A DNA stretch of 64,000 nucleotides from Sarcocystis neurona (lineage: Eukaryota; Apicomplexa; Conoidasida; Eucoccidiorida; Sarcocystidae): NCBI GenBank assembly GCA_000727475.1, contig KL647291.1, forward strand, positions 1,248,545 to 1,312,544, in the 5' to 3' direction. How positions within the stretch are numbered: position 1 is the stretch's first letter; every line of letters begins with the position of its first letter. Below, one piece after another: positions 1-11,459 of the stretch. The notes below the pieces were generated by a model. It saw nothing but the letters and a program-made list of their open reading frames with translations. It had not been told where the DNA came from and ran no database searches. A program made the translations under genes and the position numbers.

Positions 1-711
1 AGTAGCTGTCTCTGAGGCAGCGAATGGACATAAACAGGGAAGCGCGTCTCTTGGTCCTTTTTTGTTGGCGAGCCGAACACCGGGCAGCAGCGCCCCCCTC
101 GTGCGGGAAAGACAGAAGATCCCACGTATACGTGAGTGCTTCTCTTGATATTGTCGTACGTAGCGGTCTGCTGCCGGGAGACTCACACAAAACACGCCTG
201 TACACCAGACAGCAGACGTCGGGCTGCGCACGGAGGACAGTGAATCGGGCGCCGCATGCAGGCGCCACAAGCAGCGGCAGCAACGTCAGTAGGCCCCTCT
301 TCTCTTACTACGCGTGGAACGTCACACAGCAATTGCTGCGAACCGACCGCTCGCCACACACCAGCCTTCCTGTGTCTGCAGCAGGACAACATTTACATAC
401 TTGAACGACGTAGACGTGAGCCATGACTCTGGGGTCGGAGGTAGACGTACACGCAATCACGGACTCAAATTCGTTTTCTCGTAGATACACGTGTACACGG
501 GGATATCTGCTACAGCGGACACATCTATCCTCTACGCATAGATACACGTGTACGTGGCGACTGCTGCCATAGCAGATACATCTGTCTGCCCTATGTAGAG
601 AAACTGGCGTCCCAGTAACGGTCAATCTCCTGGGCGCCAGCAGATGCAGCATAGATGTCTCTCGTAGTGTAGCAGACACTTGCACGTATAGTGACACGGC
701 GGGTGGGTTAC
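1..711 (-). other. Intron of the aminopeptidase N gene, running off the left edge
   Basis: On the minus strand this follows a good donor (CAAAG then GTAACC, boundary 712/711). No acceptor followed by a continuation of the M1 protein is recognisable, so the next exon probably lies outside the window. The interval contains two diverged copies of a 57-base unit starting at 480 and 537 (both open with a tagatacacgtgtac-type core) and alternating purine-pyrimidine DNA. The short open frames here have no protein-like composition. Confidence 0.6.
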
Positions 712-2829
712 CTTTGTCTTCTCTTCATTCAGATCGAAGACGAGCTCGACGTTGTCGATGAGAAAGTCGGGTGGTTCATACGCAAGACGAGACTTCTCGA
801 CGAGATGCTTCGTCGGCTTCAGCGCCACCTGCTGCTGCTCCCCAGGTTCCTGTTTGTTCTTTTCGGGTGTCTCGACGGCCGCAGGTGCTGCGCCATCCAC
901 GCCCGCTGCTGCAGCCATGGTGAAAAACGGCACTGCCGAAGAACAGCTTGCACAAGTAGGGAAAAACGTAGCACCACCAGCAACGCGAGACGCAGCTGCA
1001 CCCTCGCTTCTTTGCGCGCTGGGAGCAGCAGTAGAAGCTGCCCCAGTTGTAACACTAAAAGCAGCACCAGTGGTCGCAGGAGGCACGTCAGCAGTGCCGC
1101 AAGCAGCAGGGCTCGAGAAAGAGAAACAGAAGCGATGGTTCTCTTTTGTCGGCGGGTGAGCTAGTGGCGCGGTGAACCGGAGCGGCGACAGCGTGGACAG
1201 CAGCCACGACAAGGAAGCAACACCAAGACGAGAAGAAGTCGTTGAGGCATGCGCTGCTGGCGGAGCTGCAGCTGCTGTTAGTGTGCGCGGATTTGCCGTC
1301 GTTGCGGCTGCCCTGCGGCGCGCGTGCTGTGCTTCTCGGGTGTGCAACAGCAGTGCTGCCGCAGACAGAAGGCGATTTGGGCTTCTGGAGAACAACAGAG
1401 TACTCGGCGGGATAAAAGAGAAGCCGAGCGCAAACGGGGTCAGACGCCCTGCTGCAGTAACGACGGGGGACACTGGTGGTGCTGCTGTTGTTGCATTGAC
1501 GCTCGGAGCGTTATGTGATGGGACGAGCAGAGTCAAGGGGTTCTCCCCTTTCTGTGTCGCACTCGCCTTGGGAGAGGGAGACGCCCCAGCGGGAGCAACT
1601 GCTCGTTTTGGCGCTCTCGCGAAGTTAAGAGCCACCGCTGCTGCTGTTGAAGGTAGCGTTTCCGAGACTGCTGCAGCAGGTCCAGCTATTGTTGCATTTG
1701 GCAGCGACAAATGCGACAGCACGGAGCCGATGGGCTCTGCCGCTGTGGCCGCACGTACGCTGTGGAGCAGACGTCCCGCTACCTCATGTATCGACGGCGT
1801 TGTTGCGGCTGGCGCGGCCGGTGCTGGTGCCGCTATTTCTTCTGTTCCTGCCGTAGGAAAGGAAGAAAGAATAGCAGGAGGAGGGGGAGGCTGCCGGGCG
1901 GCCTTCGCGAAGTGGCTGGCCTGCTGCTGCGGGTGTGCAACAACACGACACGGGAGAGATGAGTTCGCGCGGCACGGAGGGTAACACGTTCCAACAAGAG
2001 CAGCATAGGGGGAGGGGCAGGTAAATTCTGTTGTTGTGCGGGATCCTTCCTCAGAAGCACGAGCTGGAGGTGGTCGAGGGGACGAAGTTGCTGCCACTGT
2101 CAGTAGTGCAGCATGGCTGTTGCCAAGGGAGGGAGCTCGCGCGCTGCGTGCGGCTCCTGCTGTTGCTGCTGTTGCCGTTGCTGCCGCTACCACCGCGCCG
2201 CCCAGTGCTACAGCGGAGGCAGCACCGCCCGGGGACATACTCCCGCCGGAGCAACGCGTGAAAAGGGCGGCTACGAGTAGAAGCAGTATAGGTCTTCGGC
2301 CTATGGACTGTAGCTGATTTTGCGACCCAAGTGCTCGATTTCCACGCCGTCCCCCTGCTGCTGCCGCTGCCGTTGCACCGGGCAGCACGCTCCGTGCAGG
2401 GGGGACTGCTGCCGCCTTTGCTGGGCTGCTGCCGGGGGATGTGGAGCAGCGCCGGGGAGCAGTAGCATGAGAAAGATGACCCGCCAGAGCGGACAGCTCG
2501 GGGAAACGGGAGCCAGAAAGAAGCCTTAAGTGAACACCTCCGAGCGCAAGGAAACGCATGAGGAAAGAAAAGATAGAAATCGCTGATGATGAGGTGCAGT
2601 CTCCAGCACCACCCGGGACCCGCACACGCCGCTGCTCTCGCTGATGGTCGCTCTCCTCGTGCCGCAGCAGCGGGGCAGAACATGGGCGAGCGCCGCTGCG
2701 GCTGCAGCCAAAAGATACAGCCACAGAGCGTTTCTTCCACTCTCCCTGTGCATCATCTGCTGCGGGTATTCTACATCCTCGCTGTGGTATGGCTGCTCGT
2801 GGAACAGTTGCTACTGGTACCGCCGCCAT
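712..2829 (-). CDS. Aminopeptidase N (M1 family), first coding exon only; partial
   Basis: This 706-codon exon ends in phase 0 at a GTAACC donor. Its last 24 or so residues, including AYEPPDFLIDNVELVFDL (about 683-700), match the start of the first beta-sandwich domain of apicomplexan M1 zinc aminopeptidases, which remove N-terminal amino acids from peptides. The zinc site (HEXXH) would be in later exons off the left edge. Everything before residue 638 is an alanine/serine/proline-rich extension with a short hydrophobic stretch at about 180-191 that could act in targeting. An in-frame TGA lies 14 codons before the chosen ATG. The ATG at residue 638 (MAAAAGVDG) is an alternative start for a much shorter form. 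Family assignment rests on the C-terminal end of the exon; the extension is inferred from the open frame only. Confidence 0.75.
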
Positions 2830-4309
2830 CGCTCCTGCTCCTCGTGCTGCAGTGCCTACCGCTGCTCAGCCTGGTGTTGTTCCCCTCTTCGCTACAGCTC
2901 CGTTACCTTCTCGTGCAGGTGTTGCCGCCACCCTTCCTGTGCGTCTCGATGCTGTCGCTCTCGTCTCTAAAGCTGCAGAACGCGCAGACAACGCTGCATT
3001 CGAAATGTGACGCTGCGAAATGAGGGGCCACAGTGGCTGAACTGTGCCAAGCCCCCTGGCAGGTCCTGCTGCGTGTGACAGAGCGGCTTCTTCCGCCGCT
3101 GCTGTTCCAGTTGCTCGCGCAAACGTGTGCTGCGTCCTGCTTGTTTGTGCCGCACGGTTGCAAAAGGTACCAATGCCACTTCGCAAGATCCACGTAAACT
3201 AAAGGGCTGCATGGGCCGGAGCAACAACAAATAAGAACGAATATTGACGGTGAACACGCCCGCGAGGAGCAGCGGACGCGCACGGACACGAGCACAAGCA
3301 GCAGCAGCTGGCGGCGTGGATGCAACCACTAGCGCTAGTGTGATATAGCAGGAGCAGCCACACCGTTCGCATACAACAACAGAGCCAGCGCTTCCGGAAC
3401 GATCGAGGACAGCAAGGGCTGCAGCAGCGGCGTCAGCACTCCAGAGTGTACATGCGTCGATAACAACTTGCAGGGGTTGCTGAACGCGCTCTCGTGTCGA
3501 AGGACGACGGCCCCGGTAGACAGGCATACCCCCCCCACGCGGCGGCGGCGACATATAAATGACTTGGGGCACTCCGCGCAACGGTGTCCTGCTGCTGTCC
3601 GTCTTGGTGTTCGGTGGGGCTGCGAAGCACACGCGTTGCAGGGTACGCACGTACACGCCTAGAACGACTGCTGTGGTTGCTGCACGTATCCACGAAATGA
3701 CGAGCTAGTAACCACTGCGAAATTGGCTTCTGCTGTTTGTGTCATCGCTGTAGGGAGGAGTGGGGGAGGTTACCAGCTCTTCTGTTGCCTTTGTGCGCGA
3801 CTGCGCAGGAGCCCAAGTTACACGGAGACCCACGTCAGGGTGGCCACAAACAGCAAAACATCAGCGAGACAGAATCTAGCCCCTGAGGGGCGAATGAACA
3901 GCCTCAGCAACAGCGTTAGGAAGTAGAGGCAGTAGCTGTTGCAGCGAGTAAGCCGAGGGTGCTGCAGCAGGCGCCGTTTATGGAGCGTACGGTGAGGAAG
4001 AAAGCAGCAGCGACACGAGGGCACGTGACAAGGAAAGCAGCAGCAGCGACAGCGACGGCAGTAGACGAAAACTGCAACAGCAGCAGCAGCCTCACAAATC
4101 GAGATCATAAGGCGGCAGCAGGTAAGACCAACAAGCGTAGGGAAGCCACATGAAATACACAGAGTGTACACGGCTGCGGACTTCCTACTGGGCAGCAGCA
4201 GGGCCAGCAAAAGGCTGCAAGTTTCGTAGCAAACACGAACTAGGATTGTGATGGCTGTCGGAACGCCATGATTCACGTAGTTGACGCGTTGGAGCCTTAC
4301 ATACAAAGT
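2830..4309. other. No clear gene; alanine/CAG-rich open frames upstream of aminopeptidase N
   Basis: Overlapping open frames occur on both strands, for example a 229-codon minus-strand frame at 2967-3656. None joins convincingly to the aminopeptidase exon, and all have composition expected from triplet-repeat DNA. A 5' noncoding exon or promoter for aminopeptidase could lie here, but no signal settles it. Confidence 0.4.
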
Positions 4310-4497
4310 GGGACATGTGCAAGTGTCGCTGCGAGCACTGGAAGCAAAACAACGCAGGAAACTTTAAAAATCAGCAACTTTGATGTGTTCGCCTTGTGGA
4401 AGAGGGACATGTGCAAGTGTCGCTGCGAGCACTGGAAGCAGAACAACGCAGGAAACTTTAAAAATCAGCAAGTTTGATGTATTCGCCTTGTGGAAGA
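4310..4497. repeat. Tandem repeat, two copies of a 94-bp unit
   Basis: The unit starting gggacatgtgcaagtgtcgc at 4310 is repeated at 4404 with only a few mismatches, for example aaaac/gaaac and caact/caagt. The copies are directly adjacent. No coding role is apparent. Confidence 0.9.
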
Positions 4498-4662
4498 ACA
4501 TGCGACGATAACTTTGTCTATGACAGAGTGCGGAGCTTACCCGTGACAGGTGAAGCCGGCACGGGTCAGTGAAGGAACATCAAGGCACATCTAGTAATCG
4601 CCTACTCTAGCACGTGCACGTGGATATATAGGTAGGTATATATCCGATGCTTTTTCTGCGAG

Positions 4663-5031
4663 AAGGCGAAGACGTTCTTGAGCGCTTTCTGGAACAGATA
4701 CTCTTACGTACTCTACGTGGACTCCACGGTGCTACGGGACCCTGCAGAAGCGTGCCAGGTTCAGGCGCACGTGAACTACGACTGGACAAAAGGTGCTGCC
4801 TTTGGTAGGCGGGAGCAGGTTCGCATACGGAGCAGCCTTAACAGCTGTGCGGGTGTGTTTTAAGAAAATTGGTTGTGTACGCTTTGACAGTCGTAATAGC
4901 ACGCGCTGTTCCAGATGCGGGAGAAGAACGATGACCACAAGGTGGTGATTCAGCGTGCGGCTTCGAGCTTGTGTTTGACCAACGTTCTCATGAGTTCACT
5001 GATCTCTACGAGTACTGCTTATAATTCGTAG
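4663..5031 (+). other. Possible exons of an unrecognised plus-strand gene
   Basis: A segment at 4663-4804 is preceded by a pyrimidine-rich acceptor (ctttttctgcgag) and followed by GTAGGC. It encodes a protein-like stretch containing FLSAFWNRYSYVLYVDS. A second segment at 4915-5031 follows a good acceptor (cgctgttccag) and reads MREKNDDHKVVIQ to a TAG stop. The frames of the two pieces do not join at the sites I can see, so a single model is not supported. Function is not recognised. Confidence 0.2.
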
Positions 5032-5151
5032 AGTTGATAAAACTTCCAGATACACGAGTAGACTGTATTGCTTTGTTTTACTGCTTCCTTCACGTTGAAA
5101 CAGGCGAACGAGTATACTTGCAGCTCTCTCTCTTTATGCGTCGGTACTAGG

Positions 5152-5320
5152 CATGCATCTATATATATATATATATACGTATATATACACACGTATATGC
5201 ACGTATCTCCATGTATACACAACACTAGATGCCACGTATATAGACGTACAACCCTATGCATTTGTCTATTCATGCATAATGCACATAACCACATACATGC
5301 AAAAATATACATACTCGTTC
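5152..5320. repeat. TA/TACG microsatellite tract
   Basis: This is a run of alternating purine-pyrimidine sequence, (TA)n then tacgtatatacacacg-type DNA. It is noncoding and typical of the spacers and introns of this window. Confidence 0.7.
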
Positions 5321-5479
5321 AATGATGAGTTCACACCTTAACGGCCGCATGTCCCACCTCTTGCGTTGTTGAGTGCGTTTCAAGTGCTGACGACATGAGT
5401 CCGGAGACTCACACCCGTCATATTAACGCAATGCGTACAAAGAGCGCAGTCGCAGTAACCACTCCTCCCACCCGTCGCA

Positions 5480-5797
5480 ATGCACTGCCACGCTTCGACT
5501 GCAGAACCACCTGTAAAAACTGGCACGCGTGGTATTTTAAACACATACGTACGGCTCGTGCGACCGTCACATCTACTTGACTTTCACGTACACCCCATTG
5601 AGCGAGACAAAAACACGTCTTGGGGTTATGGAGGAGTCAAACGCGCTCTTCGTGGAGATCTTTCTATGAGGGTAGAAGCTAAGTTGTCAATAATACGTGG
5701 TCAAATTCAAAATGGCCACGGAAAAAGTAGAACCGAGAGGGGGGCAGTCCGCCTATTTTTACTCGAAGAGAGCGTAGATGAAGCATCTGAGCCTTGA
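5480..5797 (+). CDS. Hypothetical 105-aa open frame
   Basis: The frame opens at an ATG (cgcaATGCACTGCC) and reads a mixed, non-repetitive sequence with motifs such as GILNTYVRLVRPSHLLDF and an acidic end (LLEESVDEASEP). No family is recognised. An overlapping plus-strand frame ending MEESNALFVEIFL also looks protein-like, so the true frame and any splicing are uncertain. It may be a single exon of a spliced gene. Confidence 0.25.
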   Translation: MHCHASTAEPPVKTGTRGILNTYVRLVRPSHLLDFHVHPIERDKNTSWGYGGVKRALRGDLSMRVEAKLSIIRGQIQNGHGKSRTERGAVRLFLLEESVDEASEP

Positions 5798-6758
5798 ATG
5801 GAATAGATGTCTCTCCGACGTCCCCGAAGCAATCATCGTACGGCGAGAGAATCCATGCTGCCACGACAGCACGCGTGCTAGTCCCCGTGGACCTGCAAGT
5901 CTTTTTCACACAGGTGAGTGACTGTACCTTATATTTTGTGTATGAACACATACAACGTCAAGGAAAGAATTAAGCGGGATCGTAAAACGGGTACTCTGCA
6001 TTCGGGATGCTGTTCGTGCAGTCAACGTCTGCTCAGGTCCACAAAAACATTTTGAAAAGGAAGCTATTACAGTTCCGGCGTGACAAATTACTTTACAGGA
6101 GGTATTTTGCACTAGGAGAATCTCTTCTTCTCTGCTGCTGAAGTTAGGACCCTTTCGTATGTCAGCGGCAACGACCAGTTTTGCAGGGGCCTTCCACATA
6201 CAACGAGTAACACCCCTTTCGGGTATATCCGTCCTCCGCACGCGGAAATAGACATGTTATATACCCTCCCGTTAGATAGATGCCAACTTCCTCGTTCATA
6301 TAGCCAAAACATCGTGCACGCACACCTAAGCCGGAAAATTTGCTCATCTGGTTTTCCGACTCCTCCAGCCCTACGGTCGTTCCGCGTTGATTCAATATAA
6401 ACATTTTTCATGAGTTGGTCCCCCGAAGTCCGCCTAGCCAACGTGGAGTCTACTTGAAGGAACATACGGATGGATACACACACGCATGGCATAGAATTAA
6501 TATTCGACTTGGCAAAACGCAGGATGCACACTATTTATTTGTACGTACGCTTTCGTACGCACAAAACACCGCGCCCTACGCCGGAAACGCAAACCGCGTA
6601 TGTACTGCTGCCTTCAGCGAAGGCGCGTACAGCATTAGAGTAATTGTGGTGTGGAGGTCTCCCATCCTCCCTTACGGGTGTGTTTCCGTCCGCCGGGCGC
6701 AGACGTGGCTTGGTGATGTCACAACCAACTGAAGTGCGTGACGCAGCCCTGTTTCCCT

Positions 6759-9700
6759 TCACGCAGAAGGTTTGGGGACGTCCGCAGGTACCTGATGAGT
6801 TTCGGGACCCGGTGGCAAATCAAATGAAAAGGAGTCTGCCGCCGCTTTCTTGCGTTTCGCCCGTTCCATGCGCGCACGCTCTTCTTCTACCCATTCAAAG
6901 TCATCTGGCGCCATCACGTAAATCGTCAGCGTCGTTAACCCGACTAGCAAGGCGGCCATCGCCCATCCGTAGACAAACACCTAAGCGTCAGAGAAGATGC
7001 CATTGTCACACATCACAAGACTTTGCAGATGTGTGCACGTGAAGACCGTTCTGTCGTTCCCGTTCATCGAAGCCTCTTTCGCGACCCTCCGCACTGGGCA
7101 ACATGCGGGTATTTAGAGATTTTTCTGGTAGAGTGCGGGTCGATGCCAGCCTTACAGAGCAGTGCTTCTGCTGAGGAAAGACCCGTGCGCACCTCTGCGT
7201 GTGCGGTCAGCAGGCGTCTCAAGAAAAGCGTCAACAACTTCTGACGTGCTCTGTACACTTCTGCTGATCGCAAAGTCGTCTGCAATTGCTCATCCACAAG
7301 TGTATCGAAATTATATACCCTCTTCTCCTGGGAATCTTCCCACCGTGACAAAGGGCGAAAATAAGTGCAGAGTTTCTGACAGAGGTGTTAGGTGTACGCC
7401 TCGCTCACCAGCAGCAAGAAACCCACCCGGTGCGTGAACAACGTAAATAAGCAGACTCCTGACGGCGTGTCGTTGCGCACGTGCAGCCGCGGTACATAAT
7501 CCTCCTACGTTCGACGCAAATCTTCCGTGAAGTGCAAAAACAAAAACCAGAAATGTGGAAGCGGAGCAGAACCCTGCAAAACGAGAATCGTGTGTCGGTA
7601 CACCCCAGCACGCATGCACCGCACCTGGCAATATGCATGGCGGCACGCGCCAAGCAGACAGAGATTTCCATATGTATCGACGTATACGTACACACACACA
7701 CACACAGGCACGTACGTCAAAATATTCGCGCATACACCTATTCAGATACGTATGTGGAGAGAGACACATATGTGCGTTTACAAAGTCTCCACCCTTCGAG
7801 CTTGGCGCACTGCCTGCCCCCACCCAGCAACGTGAGTCCGTTCACTCTTCCGACACTTGGCAACATAATAACTACATGCGCACGCAGAGGCAACGGGGTT
7901 GATGCTACAGGCAACGCAGTACTCGAGCGGTAAGGCGCGCGACACAGACGCCTGAGGTTACTACGATTACCGCTACGACGCAGGGGTGGTAAAGGAAAGA
8001 TTGTTAGTTGGGAGGGAGCTATCTTCCTGCGACAGAAGAACGAGTCGCAGAGTACCAAGAGGATACACGCGTACAAGGACACGTGGCAGTAGAGACTGGT
8101 TTACACATTCGCAAACACGCAGATCAATACACATACACAATACATATATACTCGTCGCAATGGGCTGCGGCGATTGAACTCCACGTGGGACGAACGCGTT
8201 CGTTTATACGTACACGATTCTTCAGGGCCACAACGCCAGCTGCACTGGTCGGGGCCGCAAGCCACGTGGACACACCAACAAGCTGCAACACTGACACGCT
8301 CCCTCCCTGAGAACGACGTATACCCGCGTATACTACTTACTTCTAGAAAAACTGCAATAAGCAAGGTGACGTCTTTACATAGACACATTTCGGGGAAGCT
8401 ACTATTACTTTCATGGAAAAGACCGACAGTGTGTGTGTGGCGGGAGGCCATATCTCCTGCACAGCTCTGTGTGTGCGTGTATGTATGTGTAAGCCGACGC
8501 TCTCTTCTGTGTGTCAGTGTCGGTGTGCCAATAAGGAGTGATGGCAGCACGTGTATTTCGCTTCCGCCAGGCAAGCGGGAACGCAGCCAGCGGCGAGACT
8601 CAGCTCCTACACAGAAAGAACGCGGTTCTCTACCTGCGCAGGACAACGCGACGGCAAAAGGGATCTAAGCATACGCACCTGACGCTGCCCCGCCCTTCTT
8701 CGCGTCAACGTGGGGAGTGAATCTGTTCGCTCCGCTTGCAGCACTGGAAAAAAAAAGCGCGCTACATAAGTGTTTGTGTTTACGCTCGTCTGCATAAGCG
8801 CGCGGAAAAAGTACACGCCTACGCAGAATTGCGCGCACGTGAAGGAGGAGCAGTGCCAGCACTCGTGACCGGAAATGTCGGCGAACAGGACACCGAGCGG
8901 GGTTCACCCGTGTTTACGTCGGAAGGACCGTCATCATCAACCTTGCTGTGGAACTAGAGAAGTAAAAAGCTCACTTTCAGTTCTCGAGAAAAACGTTCCT
9001 GTTTCCCGTGCATGAATGCGTGGAACGATTCTCTCCGGATCTCCAGCGGATCGGGAGCTGCCGCGGGCCACTGGTAAGTGCCGTCCCACGGATTTGGAGC
9101 GCGGGGCCTCATGCGTTCGACCTCAAGCCACGTGTTGCTCTTCACAGCTTTTTCGCTTGTCTTGCTGTCGCTGGGGCCGCTGTCAGTTTTATCACTGGTG
9201 TTGCCGCTGCGTTCACCGGTGCTACTGCTCTGCCCGGTGCCAGTGTAATTGGTGGAGCCCCGGCCGACGCTGCCGCTGCGGACACTGCTGCTGGTGTGGG
9301 TCTCTGTGGTGGAGGAAGCAGTTTTTGCGGCAAAGTAGCGGAGAAGGAGAAAGTGCGGTGAACCGAGGAGGAGAGCAGAAGAGGAGTTGCAGGGAGGATA
9401 GAAAAGACGCGCACTGTAGGAGGCAGCAACATTTGAAGGCGCAGCAGCGCTGCTGGTTGCGGCAACACTGCTGGGTGCAGCAGCAAGTGTGGATGTGTGA
9501 GCAGCACCAAAGGATGACACGACAGCGTCACTGAGAGGAGCAGCAGGCGTCACAGTCGGAGGTAAGAAGAACGGGGAAGCGGAGGGAGCACCAGCAGCAA
9601 CAGAGGTAGATGGGCTGAACTGAGTCGCAGAATTAACGCGAACAGAAGACAAAGAAGAAGGTCGGAGGCTGTCAACAGCGCGGGGCGGTCCTCGTGCTCG

Positions 9701-10003
9701 CCTCCTGTGACGAAAGTGTTGCGCTGAAACGTGTTCTTCGCTGTCCACGGGAGCAACTCGGACGGGTAAGCTCTGACAGAAACATGTACTGGCCGTGTAT
9801 ATAGCTGCTGGACGGCGGAAGAGACGCTCATGTGACGAAAACGTTTCTGTCACCTCACTCGCGTACGGGGTGGAAGGCCTTTCCACAACTCTCCGACAGA
9901 GAGTAGAACCCGGAGCATCTTGCCTCCCAGCAATCGCGACTTCTACTGCTCCCGCTGCACCACCGCCTGCCCTTCGCCCTGTCACCACAAGCAGCGAGGC
10001 CAT
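6759..10003 (-). CDS. Mitochondrial-type single-pass membrane protein, three exons, about 491 aa
   Basis: Exons at 10003-8975, 7327-7103 and 6980-6759 are all phase 0 and join without stops. Exon 1 starts at an ATG in good context (acgATGG). It carries a long serine/alanine-rich N-terminus with arginine-rich presequence features and a possible cleavage region near RYFAAKTASS, then a conserved-looking block (MRPRAPNPWDGTYQWP). Its donor is AAA-GTGAGC. Exon 2 follows a gattcccag acceptor and is helical and charged (RVYNFDTLVDEQLQTTLRSA). Exon 3 holds one membrane span (GWAMAALLVGLTTLTIYVM, about 423-441) and then a charged helix (EEERARMERAKRKK). The exon 2 donor (GTTGCC) is weak, and an extra exon within the 1.6-kb intron 1 is possible. 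No family is recognised. A subunit of a respiratory or ATP synthase complex would fit the architecture, but this is inference. Confidence 0.5.
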
Positions 10004-11400
10004 CGTTCAGACAGCGTCCCGCAGGAGTAGACTTTTCCCGACTCACTTCGCCACCGCTTTTTCCCTTCTAATGACCTACGCCTTCTATCTTTAAAATTCC
10101 TACGGAAGAAGTCCGTAGAAAGCCGTCGCTGCACGCTACACATGCGTCAAGCCCAGCCGAAGGCCCACCAGCGACAGCAGCGGCAGGCCGAGCAATCGCG
10201 GTAGAACAGGGGAGTAGTAAAAACCAGAGCAGCAGTAACGGCAGATGCAACAGCAGGGCACCCACATACGTACTGCAGGGCATGGAAGGATGTATGATAC
10301 GCCAGAATAAAGAAAGAAAGAAAGGGTAAGAACGGGAATAGTAAGAAAAGGGCGTAGAGGGAGGCACGAATTCCGTTGGCGCATGCGACCCGGAAGGAGA
10401 CACCGCCGCCTGAAAGACTACATTGCATGTCTGCGTCATAGACATATATATATATATATATGTAGTTCAGCAGGATATAGGGCTGTTTTCGACGCGTCTC
10501 TACGCACCTACGGGTGTATATATGTGTGTACAGGAGGGGAAAAAAAAGACATATATGCGCAGTGAATTTTGTGATAGTGTCGGCTGTGTCTCCTAGATTG
10601 GACAAGCAGGCTCACCCTTACCCGCTGCTTCCCCGCTACTGGAGAGCTAATATGTATCTATGTCTCTATCTGTGTATATGTGTAGCACGTGCGTATGTGC
10701 GTGTAAGTCACGACGTGTGACTTCACCACCCACGTCTACCTAATACATCAATGCATAAGCATGCTCTCGCACTTGTACATGCTTGTTCCTGCGATGTTAC
10801 ACACGTAAAAATATAGATGCATACGTGTAGCGCACCACTCGTACACAGACAAGCGACCCTGCGTGTAGATACACTTGAAGACGTACGCTTGTGTTAAACG
10901 CCGAAAGGAAAAATACACTTCTACGCCTGTGTAGCGTGCTGCAAAACTCCATGACACCGATATACTGGAGGAAGTATTTACAAAAAAAGCTTGCATTTGG
11001 GAGAAAAGGAACAGGCATTTGGGTGTGTTACCCGTATACACATATACGCATATATATATATACACAAGCCGATATGCTGACGACGAGAGGATGAAACACC
11101 TGTCCGTTAGAACCGTCCATATATACTTGAAGAATATATAGGTGCTTGTACACAGGTTATCCATTTGGTATGCTTAAACGTGATGTACACACGCTGGCGT
11201 ATACGTTACGCCGATCGTCCACAGCAGGTATTGCTGACACGAACGTAATGAAAAATTATTAAACTGCGACTCACTTGATTACTACTGAGGAGGTCAGATG
11301 TTTTTCGGACAACAATCAGTAAGGATATCATTCACTCCGGGTGATTTTGAGAGGGCTAAAAGGCCGGCAGAAACGTGGTAGTCGCTGAAGTCCTTGGTGG
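10004..11400. other. No gene seen; repeat-rich spacer
   Basis: This interval lies upstream of the minus-strand membrane-protein gene and before a plus-strand gene, so it is probably a divergent spacer. It contains TA runs at about 10441-10462 and 11048-11064 and frequent tacgtgtatac-type tracts. The open frames are rich in Tyr, Ile, Cys and Val, the signature of translated TA/TG repeats. Confidence 0.5.
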
Positions 11401-11459
11401 CTACCGAAGACGCTTAGACCGTGTGCACTTTATCAAAAGAGGAAAACAGAACAGGAATG

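Noticed and set aside
1172..1984. 270-codon plus-strand open frame opposite aminopeptidase N
   Set aside because: It is antisense to an exon identified by M1 similarity; triplet-repeat DNA keeps both strands open.
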